A program made the translations under genes and the position numbers. A stretch of DNA of 64,000 nt from CAYQQU01 sp964419545 (GTDB taxonomy: Bacteria; Bacteroidota; Bacteroidia; Chitinophagales; Saprospiraceae): the NCBI GenBank assembly GCA_964419545.1, contig CAYQQU010000023.1, positions 14,621-78,620 on the forward strand. The letters are read 5' to 3'. Of the stretch, positions 16,362 through 24,673 are shown in pieces (the stretch's first letter is position 1; each line of letters starts with the position of its first letter). The notes beneath the pieces are model-generated. The model searched no databases and was not told where the DNA came from. It saw nothing but the letters and a program-made list of their open reading frames with translations.

Positions 16362-18044
16362 ATGAAAAACACCCTTATCTGGCTGGGGGTGCTGATGCTT
16401 GCTCCGACTGCCCTGCTCAGCGGTCAGAACCTCGAAGCGGAAATCCCCACGGTTACCCGTACTTATGCGTTGAAGGGGGTAACCATCATCCCGCAGCCCG
16501 GCCGGCAAATCGATTCCGGTACGGTCGTCGTGCGGGACGGATTGATCGAAGCGGTCGGCGCCGACGTAGCTGTTCCCGCCGACGCTAAAGTCCTGGAAGC
16601 CGACTCCCTTTTCGTCTATCCGGGATTCATCGACGGGCTTTCCCATACGGGGACGCCCCGAAAGGAGAAGGACGAGAACGACGATGACGAACGCCCGAAA
16701 GATCCCGGCAACCCGCCCAACGAGAAAGCCGGCATTACGCCGGAAGCGAATGTCCGCGACCACCTCGATCCCCGGGATCGCACGGTCGCCGAACTGCGGG
16801 AACTGGGCTTCACCATGGCCCACGCCGTACCCCGCGGCCGGATGCTGCCGGGCAGCGGCGCACTCATCCTGCTGACCGGCGACGCCGCCGATGAGATGAT
16901 CCTCCGCGAACAGACCGCCCTGTTCGCTCAGTTTCAGGGCGCCCGCCGCATGTACCCCGCTACTACCATCGGCGTAATGGCCAAATTCCGCGACCTCTAC
17001 CGGCAGGCGGAAGGCGCCCTGGCTCATCGCACGGCCTACGCCGCCCGGCCGGTGGGCGCATCGCGCCCGGTGAGCAATCGCGTCCTGGAGGCTTTCTTCC
17101 CGGTCATCGAGGGCGACATGCCGGTCTTCATGGTTACCGAAAACATCAAGGATGTCCATCGCGCCCTAGCCCTGCAACAAGATCTGGGCTTCCCGCTGGT
17201 GCTGACGGAACTGAAACAGGGCTGGCTCGCAGCCGATATCATCGCAGCCAACGATCTGCCCGTTTTCCTCTCCCTCGAACTGCCGGACCAAAAGAAAGAA
17301 AACGAAAAAGAAGAGACCCCGGAATTGTCGGAAGAGATGGAAAAACTCGAAGCCCGCCGCGCCGCCGCCATGGCTGAATACGAAAGCCAGGCCGCCGTCC
17401 TCCGCGAGCGCGGCGTCGCTTTCGGCTTTTCCACCCTCAACGCCAAGGCTAAAGACATCCGCGAGAACCTCCGCCGCATGGTGGCCGCCGGCCTGAGCGA
17501 AACCGACGCCCTGGCCGCGCTGACTACCCAACCCGCCCGGCTACTGGGCGTCGACGAGGTCGCCGGAACGATCGCTCCGGGGAAGATCGCCAACCTCGTG
17601 GTCACCGACGCGCCCTATTTTTCCGAAGACGCCAATGTGCGATTCGTTCTGGTAGACGGCGACCTGTACGAATATGAGCCAAAATCTAAGGGTAAAGCGG
17701 ACCCGGACGCGCAAGTCGACGTGGCCGGAAAATGGAACTACACGATTGACCTGGAAAGCGTAGGCATGAGCGAAATGACCGGCCTCATCGAACTGCAGGT
17801 GGTCGACGGGCGCATCACCGGAACGGTGACCTACCCGCTGGGCAACCAGGTCCGGGATATTCGCGACGTCCGCCTGACAGGCAATGAGCTGCTGTTTTCC
17901 ACCGATTTCCAGGATGGCGGAGAAACGATCGCCACCGATTTCCGCCTCCTCATCGACGGCGATACCTTCGAAGGGGTGGCGGAAACGCCGAGCTACGGTT
18001 CTTTCGATATGGACGGCTCGCGCAACCCACGGCCCAAATATTAA
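16362..18044 (+). CDS. Exported amidohydrolase-family protein lacking the metal ligands, with C-terminal beta domain
   Basis: 560 residues: signal peptide (to about 22), amidohydrolase composite sandwich and barrel (about 35-440), then a beta-rich domain (about 450-560, starting VAGKWNYTIDLES). In metal-dependent members strand 1 ends FIDAHTH; here it reads FIDGLSHTG. The later His ligands (expected at FMVTENIKD and LVLTELKQGW) and the strand-8 Asp (FGFSTLNAKA) are also replaced. The protein therefore probably cannot bind the usual metal centre. It is the first of three tandem homologues; 11 bases separate it from the intact second. A long acidic insertion (KEKDENDDDERP) follows strand 1. Role may be structural or regulatory. 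Confidence 0.85.
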   Translation: MKNTLIWLGVLMLAPTALLSGQNLEAEIPTVTRTYALKGVTIIPQPGRQIDSGTVVVRDGLIEAVGADVAVPADAKVLEADSLFVYPGFIDGLSHTGTPRKEKDENDDDERPKDPGNPPNEKAGITPEANVRDHLDPRDRTVAELRELGFTMAHAVPRGRMLPGSGALILLTGDAADEMILREQTALFAQFQGARRMYPATTIGVMAKFRDLYRQAEGALAHRTAYAARPVGASRPVSNRVLEAFFPVIEGDMPVFMVTENIKDVHRALALQQDLGFPLVLTELKQGWLAADIIAANDLPVFLSLELPDQKKENEKEETPELSEEMEKLEARRAAAMAEYESQAAVLRERGVAFGFSTLNAKAKDIRENLRRMVAAGLSETDALAALTTQPARLLGVDEVAGTIAPGKIANLVVTDAPYFSEDANVRFVLVDGDLYEYEPKSKGKADPDAQVDVAGKWNYTIDLESVGMSEMTGLIELQVVDGRITGTVTYPLGNQVRDIRDVRLTGNELLFSTDFQDGGETIATDFRLLIDGDTFEGVAETPSYGSFDMDGSRNPRPKY

Positions 18045-18055
18045 ATCCAACGATC

Positions 18056-19411
18056 ATGAAAAAAATATTCTCCCTGCTCATAGCCGCCGTCGGCGCTTTC
18101 GGCCTCCCGGCGCAACCGGCCGGCGGCGATATGCTCATCAAAAACGGCACGGTGCTCACCATCACGAACGGCGTGAAAGAAAATACCGACCTGCTGATCC
18201 AGAAAGGCAAGATCACCAAAATCGGCGCCGGCCTCAAAGCGCCGGAAGGGACGATGGTGGTGGACGCCACCGATCGCTTCGTCATGCCGGGCATCATCGA
18301 CGCCCACTCGCACCTGGCCATCGACGTGGTCAACGAATCGACCAACCCGGTGACCGCCGAAGTGTGGGTGGGCGACGTGCTCGACCCCCTCGACGAAGGC
18401 ATCTACCGCGCCCTGGCCGGCGGGGTGACCGTCTCGCACGCTATGCACGGCTCGGCCAACGCCATCGGCGGCCAGTGCGAAACCATCAAACACCGCTGGG
18501 GAACCTATAAGCCCGAAGACCTGCGCATGGAAGGCGCCCCCCGCACCATCAAGTTCGCCCTGGGCGAAAACCCCATGCGCGTCCACGGCGAAGGCAGCAA
18601 AATCCAACCCAGCACCCGCATGGGCGTCGAACAGGTCTTCCGCCAGGCTTTCCAGGAGGCGACCGGGTACATGGAAAAATGGGCGCAATACGAGAAAGAT
18701 AAAAAGAACAACCCCAGGGCCGCCCCGCCCCCTTACAGCCTGCGCCTGGAGACCATCGCCGGCATCCTGCGGGGCGACATCATTATTCACTGCCATTCTT
18801 ACCGCGCCGACGAGATCCTGATGCTGATGGATGTGTGCCGCGACTTTGGGGTCGACCGACTCTGCTTCCAGCACGTCAACGAGGGATTTAAGGTGGCGCC
18901 CGAGCTGGCCGAATTCGGGGCAAGCGCCTCCGTCTTCGCCGACTGGTGGGCCTACAAGTTCGAAGTGTACTACTCCACGGCCTACAACGCCGCTATCCTC
19001 ACGCGCAACGGGGTGGTGACCTCCATCAACTCCGACTCGCGCGAGCTGATCCGCCACCTCTACCACGAAGCCGCCAAGACGCAGCGCTACGGCGACCTGA
19101 CCGACGAAGAGGCCCTGGCCCTGATCACCATCAATCCGGCCAAACAACTGGGCGTGGACGATCGCATCGGCTCCATCGAGGAAGGTAAAGACGGCGACGT
19201 GGTCATCTTCGACGGCCATCCGCTCTCCATCTACGCCGTGCCGCAACAAACCATCGTCGACGGCGTCATCCGCTTCGACATTAACGAAGATCCCGACGAT
19301 ATCCGCCTGGACGTCGACCCCGAAGAGGCGGTCCCGGCCTTTTACATGGAAACAGGCGAAGAGGAACACTGCCTGGAAGGGGTCTTCGAACAGCTTTTTT
19401 TGAAAAATTAA
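18056..19411 (+). CDS. Exported metal-dependent amidohydrolase (imidazolonepropionase-like)
   Basis: 451 residues with a signal peptide (MKKIFSLLIAAVGAFGLPAQ). The metal site is complete: HSH in MPGIIDAHSHLAI, a lysine in RTIKFALGENP that would be carboxylated, His in IIHCHSYRADEI and LCFQHVNEG, and the strand-8 Asp in SINSDSREL. C-terminal NPAKQLGVDDRIGSIEEGKDGDVV is the usual return to the small sandwich domain. It should hydrolyse an amide or cyclic amide in the periplasm; substrate unknown. It is flanked within 11 and 4 bases by two homologues without metal ligands, so the three are surely one operon and may form a complex. Confidence 0.9.
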   Translation: MKKIFSLLIAAVGAFGLPAQPAGGDMLIKNGTVLTITNGVKENTDLLIQKGKITKIGAGLKAPEGTMVVDATDRFVMPGIIDAHSHLAIDVVNESTNPVTAEVWVGDVLDPLDEGIYRALAGGVTVSHAMHGSANAIGGQCETIKHRWGTYKPEDLRMEGAPRTIKFALGENPMRVHGEGSKIQPSTRMGVEQVFRQAFQEATGYMEKWAQYEKDKKNNPRAAPPPYSLRLETIAGILRGDIIIHCHSYRADEILMLMDVCRDFGVDRLCFQHVNEGFKVAPELAEFGASASVFADWWAYKFEVYYSTAYNAAILTRNGVVTSINSDSRELIRHLYHEAAKTQRYGDLTDEEALALITINPAKQLGVDDRIGSIEEGKDGDVVIFDGHPLSIYAVPQQTIVDGVIRFDINEDPDDIRLDVDPEEAVPAFYMETGEEEHCLEGVFEQLFLKN

Positions 19412-19415
19412 AAAA

Positions 19416-20717
19416 ATGACCATGCCATCCATAACGCCCATTTCCGTTTTCCTGATCCTGCTGCTCGGCTTGCTTCCGGCCCGGGCGCAGGAAGTATCCA
19501 AACCTGCGGCCGGGACCTACGCCCTGACCAACGCCACCCTCGTTACCATCACCCGGGGAACAATAGCCGGCGGAACCATCGTCATCGCCGACGGCAAGAT
19601 CGCCGCCCTGGGGGCGGAGGTCGACATTCCCGAGGGCGCGACCGTCATCGATTGTACCGGCCACGAGATCTATCCTGGCTTCATCGACGCCGGGACGCAG
19701 CTGGGGCTGATCGAGATCGGCTCGGTATCGCTTACCCGCGACGCCAACGAGATCGGCGAGCTCATCCCCCACATGCAGGCGCTGACGGCCGTCAACCCCA
19801 ACGCAGTGGCTATTCCCGTCACCCGGGTCAACGGTGTCACGACGGTGCTCACCCAACCGTCCGGCGGGCTGTTCCCCGGCGCCGCGGCCCTGATCAACTT
19901 GCTGGGCTACACTCCCGAGCAGATGTACGCCGGCTTCAAAGGCGTGGTGATGAACTTCCCCAACGACCGCCGCAGCGGCTGGCGCGACCGTCGCAGCAAG
20001 GAAGAACGCGAGAAAGACCGGGAAAAAGCAGTGGCGAAGCTCGACGAAGTGTGGGAGGAAGCTACTCTTTACGCCAGGCTGAAAGCCGAGCCCGAGGCCG
20101 AGCCCATCTACAGCCCGGCCCTGGAAGCGCTGGCGCCCGTAGTGACGGGAGAAGCGACGCTCCTGCTGGAAGTCAATGCCGAAAAGGATATTCGCAACGC
20201 CCTGGCGTGGATAAAAGATAAAGCGTTAAAAGTCATCTTCACCGGTGTGGCCGAAGGCTGGCGCGTGGCCGAAGAACTGGCCGGGGCCGGCGTCCCGGTG
20301 ATCACAGGACCGGTGCTGAGCTACCCCACCCGCGATTCCGACCGCTACGATCGCCCGTACGCCAATCCGGGGCTGATGCAGCAGGCCGGCGTCAAGGTGG
20401 CCATCCGTTCCAACGATACCGAGAACGTGCGCAACCTGCCCTTCAACGCGGGCTTTGCGGCTACCTACGGCATGGGCCGGGAGGAAGCCCTGCGCGCCAT
20501 TACCATCGTACCGGCCGAGCTGTTCGGCGTAGCCGACCGCCTCGGCTCGCTGGAAGTGGGCAAAACGGCCAACCTCTTCGTGGCCACCGGCGACCCCTTC
20601 GAGATGAAAACGGAGATCAAATACCTCTTCATCGACGGCTGGCAGGTGCCGATCGACAGCCGGCATATCCGGTTGTATAACGAGTTCCTGGACCGGAGGC
20701 CGGGGCTGCGGAAATGA
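19416..20717 (+). CDS. Exported amidohydrolase-family protein with degenerate metal site
   Basis: 433 residues with a signal peptide ending ARAQ (start ATG 19416, or 19422 two codons on). The fold signatures IYPGFIDAGTQLG, GVTTVLTQPSGG and ITIVPAELFGVADRLGSLEVGKTANL identify an amidohydrolase, but HxH is replaced by AGTQ, the strand-5 and strand-6 His by LLLEVNAEKD and VIFTGVAEGW; only a possible strand-8 Asp (IRSNDTENV) remains. It begins four bases after the stop of the intact enzyme. As with the first gene of the trio it probably lacks hydrolase activity. The pattern inactive-active-inactive suggests paralogues kept as partners. Confidence 0.85.
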   Translation: MTMPSITPISVFLILLLGLLPARAQEVSKPAAGTYALTNATLVTITRGTIAGGTIVIADGKIAALGAEVDIPEGATVIDCTGHEIYPGFIDAGTQLGLIEIGSVSLTRDANEIGELIPHMQALTAVNPNAVAIPVTRVNGVTTVLTQPSGGLFPGAAALINLLGYTPEQMYAGFKGVVMNFPNDRRSGWRDRRSKEEREKDREKAVAKLDEVWEEATLYARLKAEPEAEPIYSPALEALAPVVTGEATLLLEVNAEKDIRNALAWIKDKALKVIFTGVAEGWRVAEELAGAGVPVITGPVLSYPTRDSDRYDRPYANPGLMQQAGVKVAIRSNDTENVRNLPFNAGFAATYGMGREEALRAITIVPAELFGVADRLGSLEVGKTANLFVATGDPFEMKTEIKYLFIDGWQVPIDSRHIRLYNEFLDRRPGLRK

Positions 20718-20732
20718 GGCCGGCTCAGCTGT

Positions 20733-20757
20733 TTAACCCGGATGATTCATGGGTTCT
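20733..20757 (+). repeat. Copy of the dispersed AACCCGGAT palindromic repeat
   Basis: TTAACCCGGATGATTCATGG followed by GTTCT, 16 bases after the amidohydrolase stop and before the convergent trhO gene. Closest to the right end of the element at 58281-58424. Confidence 0.65.
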
Positions 20758-20838
20758 CCGGTTCTTATCATGTCCCGACGGCTATGGGGGGGTACCCGAC
20801 TTGATAATGCTCTGTCGGGTAAATGCCTTTCCGAAAAC

Positions 20839-21876
20839 TCATTTCCCGTGCTCCGTCAGCTTCAGTCTGCCTTTGCCGAAGCGCGTGCCGTTGAACTCGA
20901 CCTCGCCTTTCAGCCGTTCCCGTTCCGCTTCCGGCAGCCGCCTGAAGTCCCGGCACGGTGTCGAGCAGCAACTTTCGTAGGCGGCCGCGCATTGTTCGCA
21001 CTGGATGAACAGCAGGTGGCAGGCGTCGTTGGCGCAGTTGACATGGGTGTCGCAGGGCGCGCCGCACTGGTGGCAGCGGGCGATGACGTCTTCGGAAATG
21101 CGTTCGCCCATGCGTTCGTCGAAAACGAAATTTTTGCCGATAAAGCGGTTGGGCAATCCCTTTTCGCGGCACTGGCGAGTATATTCGATGATGCCGCCGT
21201 CGATCATGAACACATTGCGGAAGCCTTTGTGCAGGTAGTAGGCGCTGGCTTTCTCGCAGCGGATGCCGCCGGTGCAGTACATGATGATGTTCTTGTCGCG
21301 GTCTTTCCGCAGCATATCTTCCACTATGGGCAGGGCTTCGCGGAAAGTTTCCACGTCGGGGCAGAGGGCGCCTTCGAAGTGGCCGACCTCGCTTTCGTAG
21401 TGGTTGCGCATATCGACCACGAGCGTGTCGCCTTGTTCCATCAGCGCGTTGACCTCGGCCGCCGCCAGGTGGCGCCCGCGCTTGGTGACGTCGAAGGAGC
21501 GGTCGTCCAGGCCGTCGGCCACGATTTTGTCGCGCACCTTGATCTTGAGTTTGAAGAAGGATTTCCCGTCGTCGTCCACCGCCACGTTGAGGCGCACCCC
21601 ATCGAGCCAGGGTATGCGGTAGAGGTCGGCCCGGAAGGCTTCGAAGCGGCGGGTCGGGACGGACAGCTGTCCGTTCACCCCTTCCCCGGCTACGTAGATG
21701 CGGCCGAGAACGCCGAGCTTTTCCCAGCGGGCGTAGAGCTCGTCGCGGAAGCGGGCCGGGTCTTCGATCTGGTGATAGCGGTAGAAGGAGAGGGTGGTGC
21801 GGGCCTCCTGGCTCCGGCGCATGCGCGCTTTGAGCTCGTCGGAGTTGACGAGGTTGTACAAACGTTTTTTGCTCAT
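20839..21876 (-). CDS. trhO: Oxygen-dependent tRNA uridine(34) hydroxylase TrhO (YceA-type rhodanese)
   Basis: 345 residues. N-terminal acylphosphatase-like domain (GEGVNGQLSVPTRRFEAFR), central rhodanese domain (LVVDMRNHYESEVGHFEGAL; catalytic loop MYCTGGIRCEKASAY), then a C-terminal cysteine-rich segment with CHQCG, C(x)nNCAND, CHLLF, CEQC and CC...C groups. This layout is that of YceA/TrhO, which makes 5-hydroxyuridine at the wobble position of tRNA using oxygen. The C-terminal cysteines resemble a zinc site and are common in the longer members of the family. The gene stands alone, convergent with the amidohydrolase operon. Confidence 0.92.
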   Translation of the reverse strand: MSKKRLYNLVNSDELKARMRRSQEARTTLSFYRYHQIEDPARFRDELYARWEKLGVLGRIYVAGEGVNGQLSVPTRRFEAFRADLYRIPWLDGVRLNVAVDDDGKSFFKLKIKVRDKIVADGLDDRSFDVTKRGRHLAAAEVNALMEQGDTLVVDMRNHYESEVGHFEGALCPDVETFREALPIVEDMLRKDRDKNIIMYCTGGIRCEKASAYYLHKGFRNVFMIDGGIIEYTRQCREKGLPNRFIGKNFVFDERMGERISEDVIARCHQCGAPCDTHVNCANDACHLLFIQCEQCAAAYESCCSTPCRDFRRLPEAERERLKGEVEFNGTRFGKGRLKLTEHGK

Positions 21877-22050
21877 TTTACTTGCAGGTACGTTAACGAA
21901 ACAGGCGCTTTCTGCAGATCGCGCCGGGCAAGTTGCAGGCTTGCTGGACGAAAGTCCGGGCTGCTAACTGTACCGGTGTCAAAGGACAAAAATAGGGTTT
22001 TCGGAAGAAATGAATACAACCTGAGCTAACAATGGGTTCATCATTACGTC

Positions 22051-22080
22051 GAACGCTCAACCCTTGCGAATTGAGCGTTC
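22051..22080. other. Perfect 10-bp stem-loop after yegP-like gene
   Basis: GAACGCTCAA and TTGAGCGTTC flank a 10-base loop, 28 bases past the stop of the minus-strand gene at 22109. The T-rich stretch lies before rather than after the stem on the minus strand, so it is not a standard terminator; it may protect the mRNA 3' end. Confidence 0.5.
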
Positions 22081-22108
22081 ATCAAAAAACAAAACGGCTG
22101 GTTCGGGA

Positions 22109-22642
22109 TCAGGAAACGGTAAGGTCCTGTACTTCGGCTTCTTTCGCCAGTTCGATGATCTTCTCCATGCCGTCTTTTGCGGCCTGCTTGCTGGAGTAGC
22201 CTTCGCTGATGAACATGATCTCGCCGTTTTTCGCCCGCAAGCGGAAGTAGACTTCGCCGGAGTTGCCGTTGTAGAGCTCGAATTCCGCTTTGCGTTTGGG
22301 CGCACTGGCGGCCGTCAGGTCCTCGGTGGCGGCGGCGGCGTTCTTCATGACGGAAGCGATGCCTTTTTCCGCGTTGGCTTTGGAGCTGTAGGTTTCGCTA
22401 GTGCCGAGGATCGCGCCGTTCTTCGCTTTCAGCACGAAGTAAGGCTGGCCGTTAACGGCTTCTCGAATTTCAAACTGTCCCTTGTCGGCGGCGTTGGCCG
22501 CGATGGATTTGATAGAGTCTTTGGCGGTTTCACGCGATTGGAAGCCTTCGGTAGCCAGGATGATCTCGGCATTGGCGGCGAAGAGGCGCACGTAAAACTG
22601 TTTGTCTTTTCCTTTGAAGATTTCGAATTTAGGGTAAGCCAT
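22109..22642 (-). CDS. YegP-family (DUF1508) protein with three repeats
   Basis: 177 residues made of three about 50-residue DUF1508 units: FEIFKGKDKQFYVRLFAANAEIILATEGF, FEIREAVNGQPYFVLKAKNGAILGTSETY and FELYNGNSGEVYFRLRAKNGEIMFISEGYSS, each ending in a helix with K-A-A-x-x-G/S-I. E. coli YegP has two such units; three are unusual but seen in Bacteroidota. Small soluble protein, function unknown. Alone on the minus strand, with a hairpin after its stop. A linker rich in alanine (NAAAATEDLTAASAP) precedes the third unit. Confidence 0.9.
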   Translation of the reverse strand: MAYPKFEIFKGKDKQFYVRLFAANAEIILATEGFQSRETAKDSIKSIAANAADKGQFEIREAVNGQPYFVLKAKNGAILGTSETYSSKANAEKGIASVMKNAAAATEDLTAASAPKRKAEFELYNGNSGEVYFRLRAKNGEIMFISEGYSSKQAAKDGMEKIIELAKEAEVQDLTVS

Positions 22643-22760
22643 TGTTCTGGGATTGAGTTGAGTTTGGTGAAAAGGGATTAATTTATTCTATAAATCTACA
22701 AATTGCGCTTGATATTTTCCAGGAAAAGGGGTTGCAAAGAAAATTTATTTTATGGATTCG

Positions 22761-24602
22761 CTACCCTGGCCAGTCTTTCAGCAGGCGGGGTATGGACCGG
22801 CGGCCCGCCCGTCTTGCGTCTTCGGTAAGCTCCAGTTCCGGCGGTCGTTGGCCGTCGAGGTAGAACCAGAAATTATCGAGGACGTAGAAGTAGTAATCCA
22901 GCCGGTAGCCGGGCAGGCGGCGGGCGCCGTCGCGGCGTACTTTGCGGGCCATTTCCCGTATGGCCTGCCGCTCCGCTTTATTTTCGCGGGTCGGCGGGAT
23001 GTATACCTCGTAGAGCTGGATAAAGACCTGGGCCCTTTGGGGTTGGCCCGTCTGTTGCAGGGCGTCGACCAACCGCAGGTAGGCGCCGGGCCGGCCGGGG
23101 TTGAGCAGCACGGCGTTCTGGTACATCGGCGCGGCGGCGGCCAGATTGTTCCGCAGATAATAAAAGTCGCCAAGGCTCAGGTAGATGAGGTCTTCAAAGC
23201 GGTTCACGGGCCGGTCGAAACGCGAGAAAGGCGGCGTTTCCCGGAAGTATTGCTCCGGTTCGGGCAATTGGGAAACCGGGGGAGAGAAAGCCGTAAACGC
23301 GCCGGCAATGGAATCAACGGCGTCGATCATCCCGTCCATCTCAGCGGGGAAGGTCAGGGCGTTGAGCAGGAGTTCCTCGGCCTCGGCCTTCCGGTCGAAG
23401 CGGTCGTAGATCAGCCCGAGATTGTAATTGAGTTCCGGATGCTCGGGCGCCCGTTCGTAAGCGGCCTCGTAATACGTCAGCGCCGTAGCGTAGCGCTGCA
23501 GCCCGTGGTAGATCAGTCCCAACTGCAGGTAAGCCTCGGGGTGGTCGGGCCGGCGGGCGATGATGGCGCGGTATTCCGAGTCGGCCGCCTGAAAGCGGTC
23601 GCTGCGGTCGTACAAACGGGCCAGGCGCAGCTGTACGGGCAAAACGGGATGATGGACCAGTATTTTTTTCAACAGCGGCTCGGCCCGGTCGTAGCGATCG
23701 AAAGTCATCAGGATATCCGCTACCGCCAGTCGGGTGTAGTCGCTGACCGGCGCGGCGGCCAGTTTTTCCACGGCCTTCTCCACGGCGTTCAGGGTGAGGG
23801 CCGGGTCGCCCAGGCGGCCGGCGATCTTCGCCAGGTTGAGGTAGGTTTCCGGGAAGTTGGGCTCGCGGTCTACTGCCGCTCCGGCTGCCTGCAGGGCTTT
23901 CTCGATCTCGTTCGTCTGGGCCAGGCAGGCGGTGAGGCCGATGAGGGGCGCCGACCAGGCGGAGTCCTGTTCGGCCGCCAGGGCAAAATAGCGGGCGCTC
24001 TCGCCATAGTCGCGCAAGGCATAAAAGAGGACGCCCATTTCGTTGGACAGATAGGCGGCGTCGGGGTTGAGCTCGGCGGCGGTCTGCTGTACCTGCAGGG
24101 CTTTTCGGAGCAGGGCGGTATCGGGCGGCGAGGTGCGCAGGGCGCGGTACCGCAGGTCGAGGCCGTTCAAGTACCGTTGTTGGCTTTGCAGGGTGATGAA
24201 CCCCGGGTAGTTGCCGGGCAATTGTTCCGTCGCGCGCTCCATCAGGGCGGCGTAACGCCCGCAGGAATCGCGTGCGACCAGTTCTTCCCAGGCGGGCGCC
24301 ATTTGCGCGCGCACCACGCGTTGCAGGCCGTTGAACGCCTCGCCGAAGCAGGCCCTGGTCAGCCGTTGCTTCAGGGTGTCCGCTTTTGCCGGCTGCAGCG
24401 ACGCTCCGGCGAGTTTTTGATAAAACGCGGAAGCGGAGCTGTCGGCCGGCTGCAACAACCGTCCGTCGGCAATAGCCTGGTGAAAAGCCCGGCAATCGGC
24501 GCGATGGGCTTCCGGCAGGGAAAGGCAGAAAGCGGTGTCCGCCGGCTGTGCGCCGGCCGGGCGGCTGAGCAGCAAAATCGACAGATAGAGCAGTATTCTC
24601 AT
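22761..24602 (-). CDS. Exported tetratricopeptide-repeat protein
   Basis: 613 residues with a signal peptide (MRILLYLSILLLSRPAGAQ) and at least eight TPR-like units between about 120 and 520, for example AAYLSNEMGVLFYALRDYGESARYFALAAE, PEAYLQLGLIYHGLQRYATALTYYEAAYE and PELNYNLGLIYDRFDRKAEAEELL. The last 90 residues (QVFIQLYEVYIPPTREN, then YRLDYYFYVLDNFWFYLDG) are not repeats. Likely periplasmic or outer-membrane-associated scaffold. Neighbours give no clear link; the gene is followed on the minus strand by the YegP-like gene after about 120 bases. Confidence 0.82.
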   Translation of the reverse strand: MRILLYLSILLLSRPAGAQPADTAFCLSLPEAHRADCRAFHQAIADGRLLQPADSSASAFYQKLAGASLQPAKADTLKQRLTRACFGEAFNGLQRVVRAQMAPAWEELVARDSCGRYAALMERATEQLPGNYPGFITLQSQQRYLNGLDLRYRALRTSPPDTALLRKALQVQQTAAELNPDAAYLSNEMGVLFYALRDYGESARYFALAAEQDSAWSAPLIGLTACLAQTNEIEKALQAAGAAVDREPNFPETYLNLAKIAGRLGDPALTLNAVEKAVEKLAAAPVSDYTRLAVADILMTFDRYDRAEPLLKKILVHHPVLPVQLRLARLYDRSDRFQAADSEYRAIIARRPDHPEAYLQLGLIYHGLQRYATALTYYEAAYERAPEHPELNYNLGLIYDRFDRKAEAEELLLNALTFPAEMDGMIDAVDSIAGAFTAFSPPVSQLPEPEQYFRETPPFSRFDRPVNRFEDLIYLSLGDFYYLRNNLAAAAPMYQNAVLLNPGRPGAYLRLVDALQQTGQPQRAQVFIQLYEVYIPPTRENKAERQAIREMARKVRRDGARRLPGYRLDYYFYVLDNFWFYLDGQRPPELELTEDARRAGRRSIPRLLKDWPG

Positions 24603-24673
24603 GGCGTTGCAGCGACTGTTGAAGAGGAAATATACAGTTAAATAGGGGATTTTATATGAATTTCCTGTTGAAC

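Noticed and set aside
21943..21969. Sequence GACGAAAGTCCGGGCT resembling the 5' conserved box of RNase P RNA
   Set aside because: It is a short GGAC-GAAA-GTCC hairpin; the matching 3' conserved segments of rnpB are absent within the following 250 bases, which run into the YegP-like gene.
20749..22029. Long plus-strand frame opposite trhO
   Set aside because: No recognisable protein; trhO on the minus strand explains the DNA fully.
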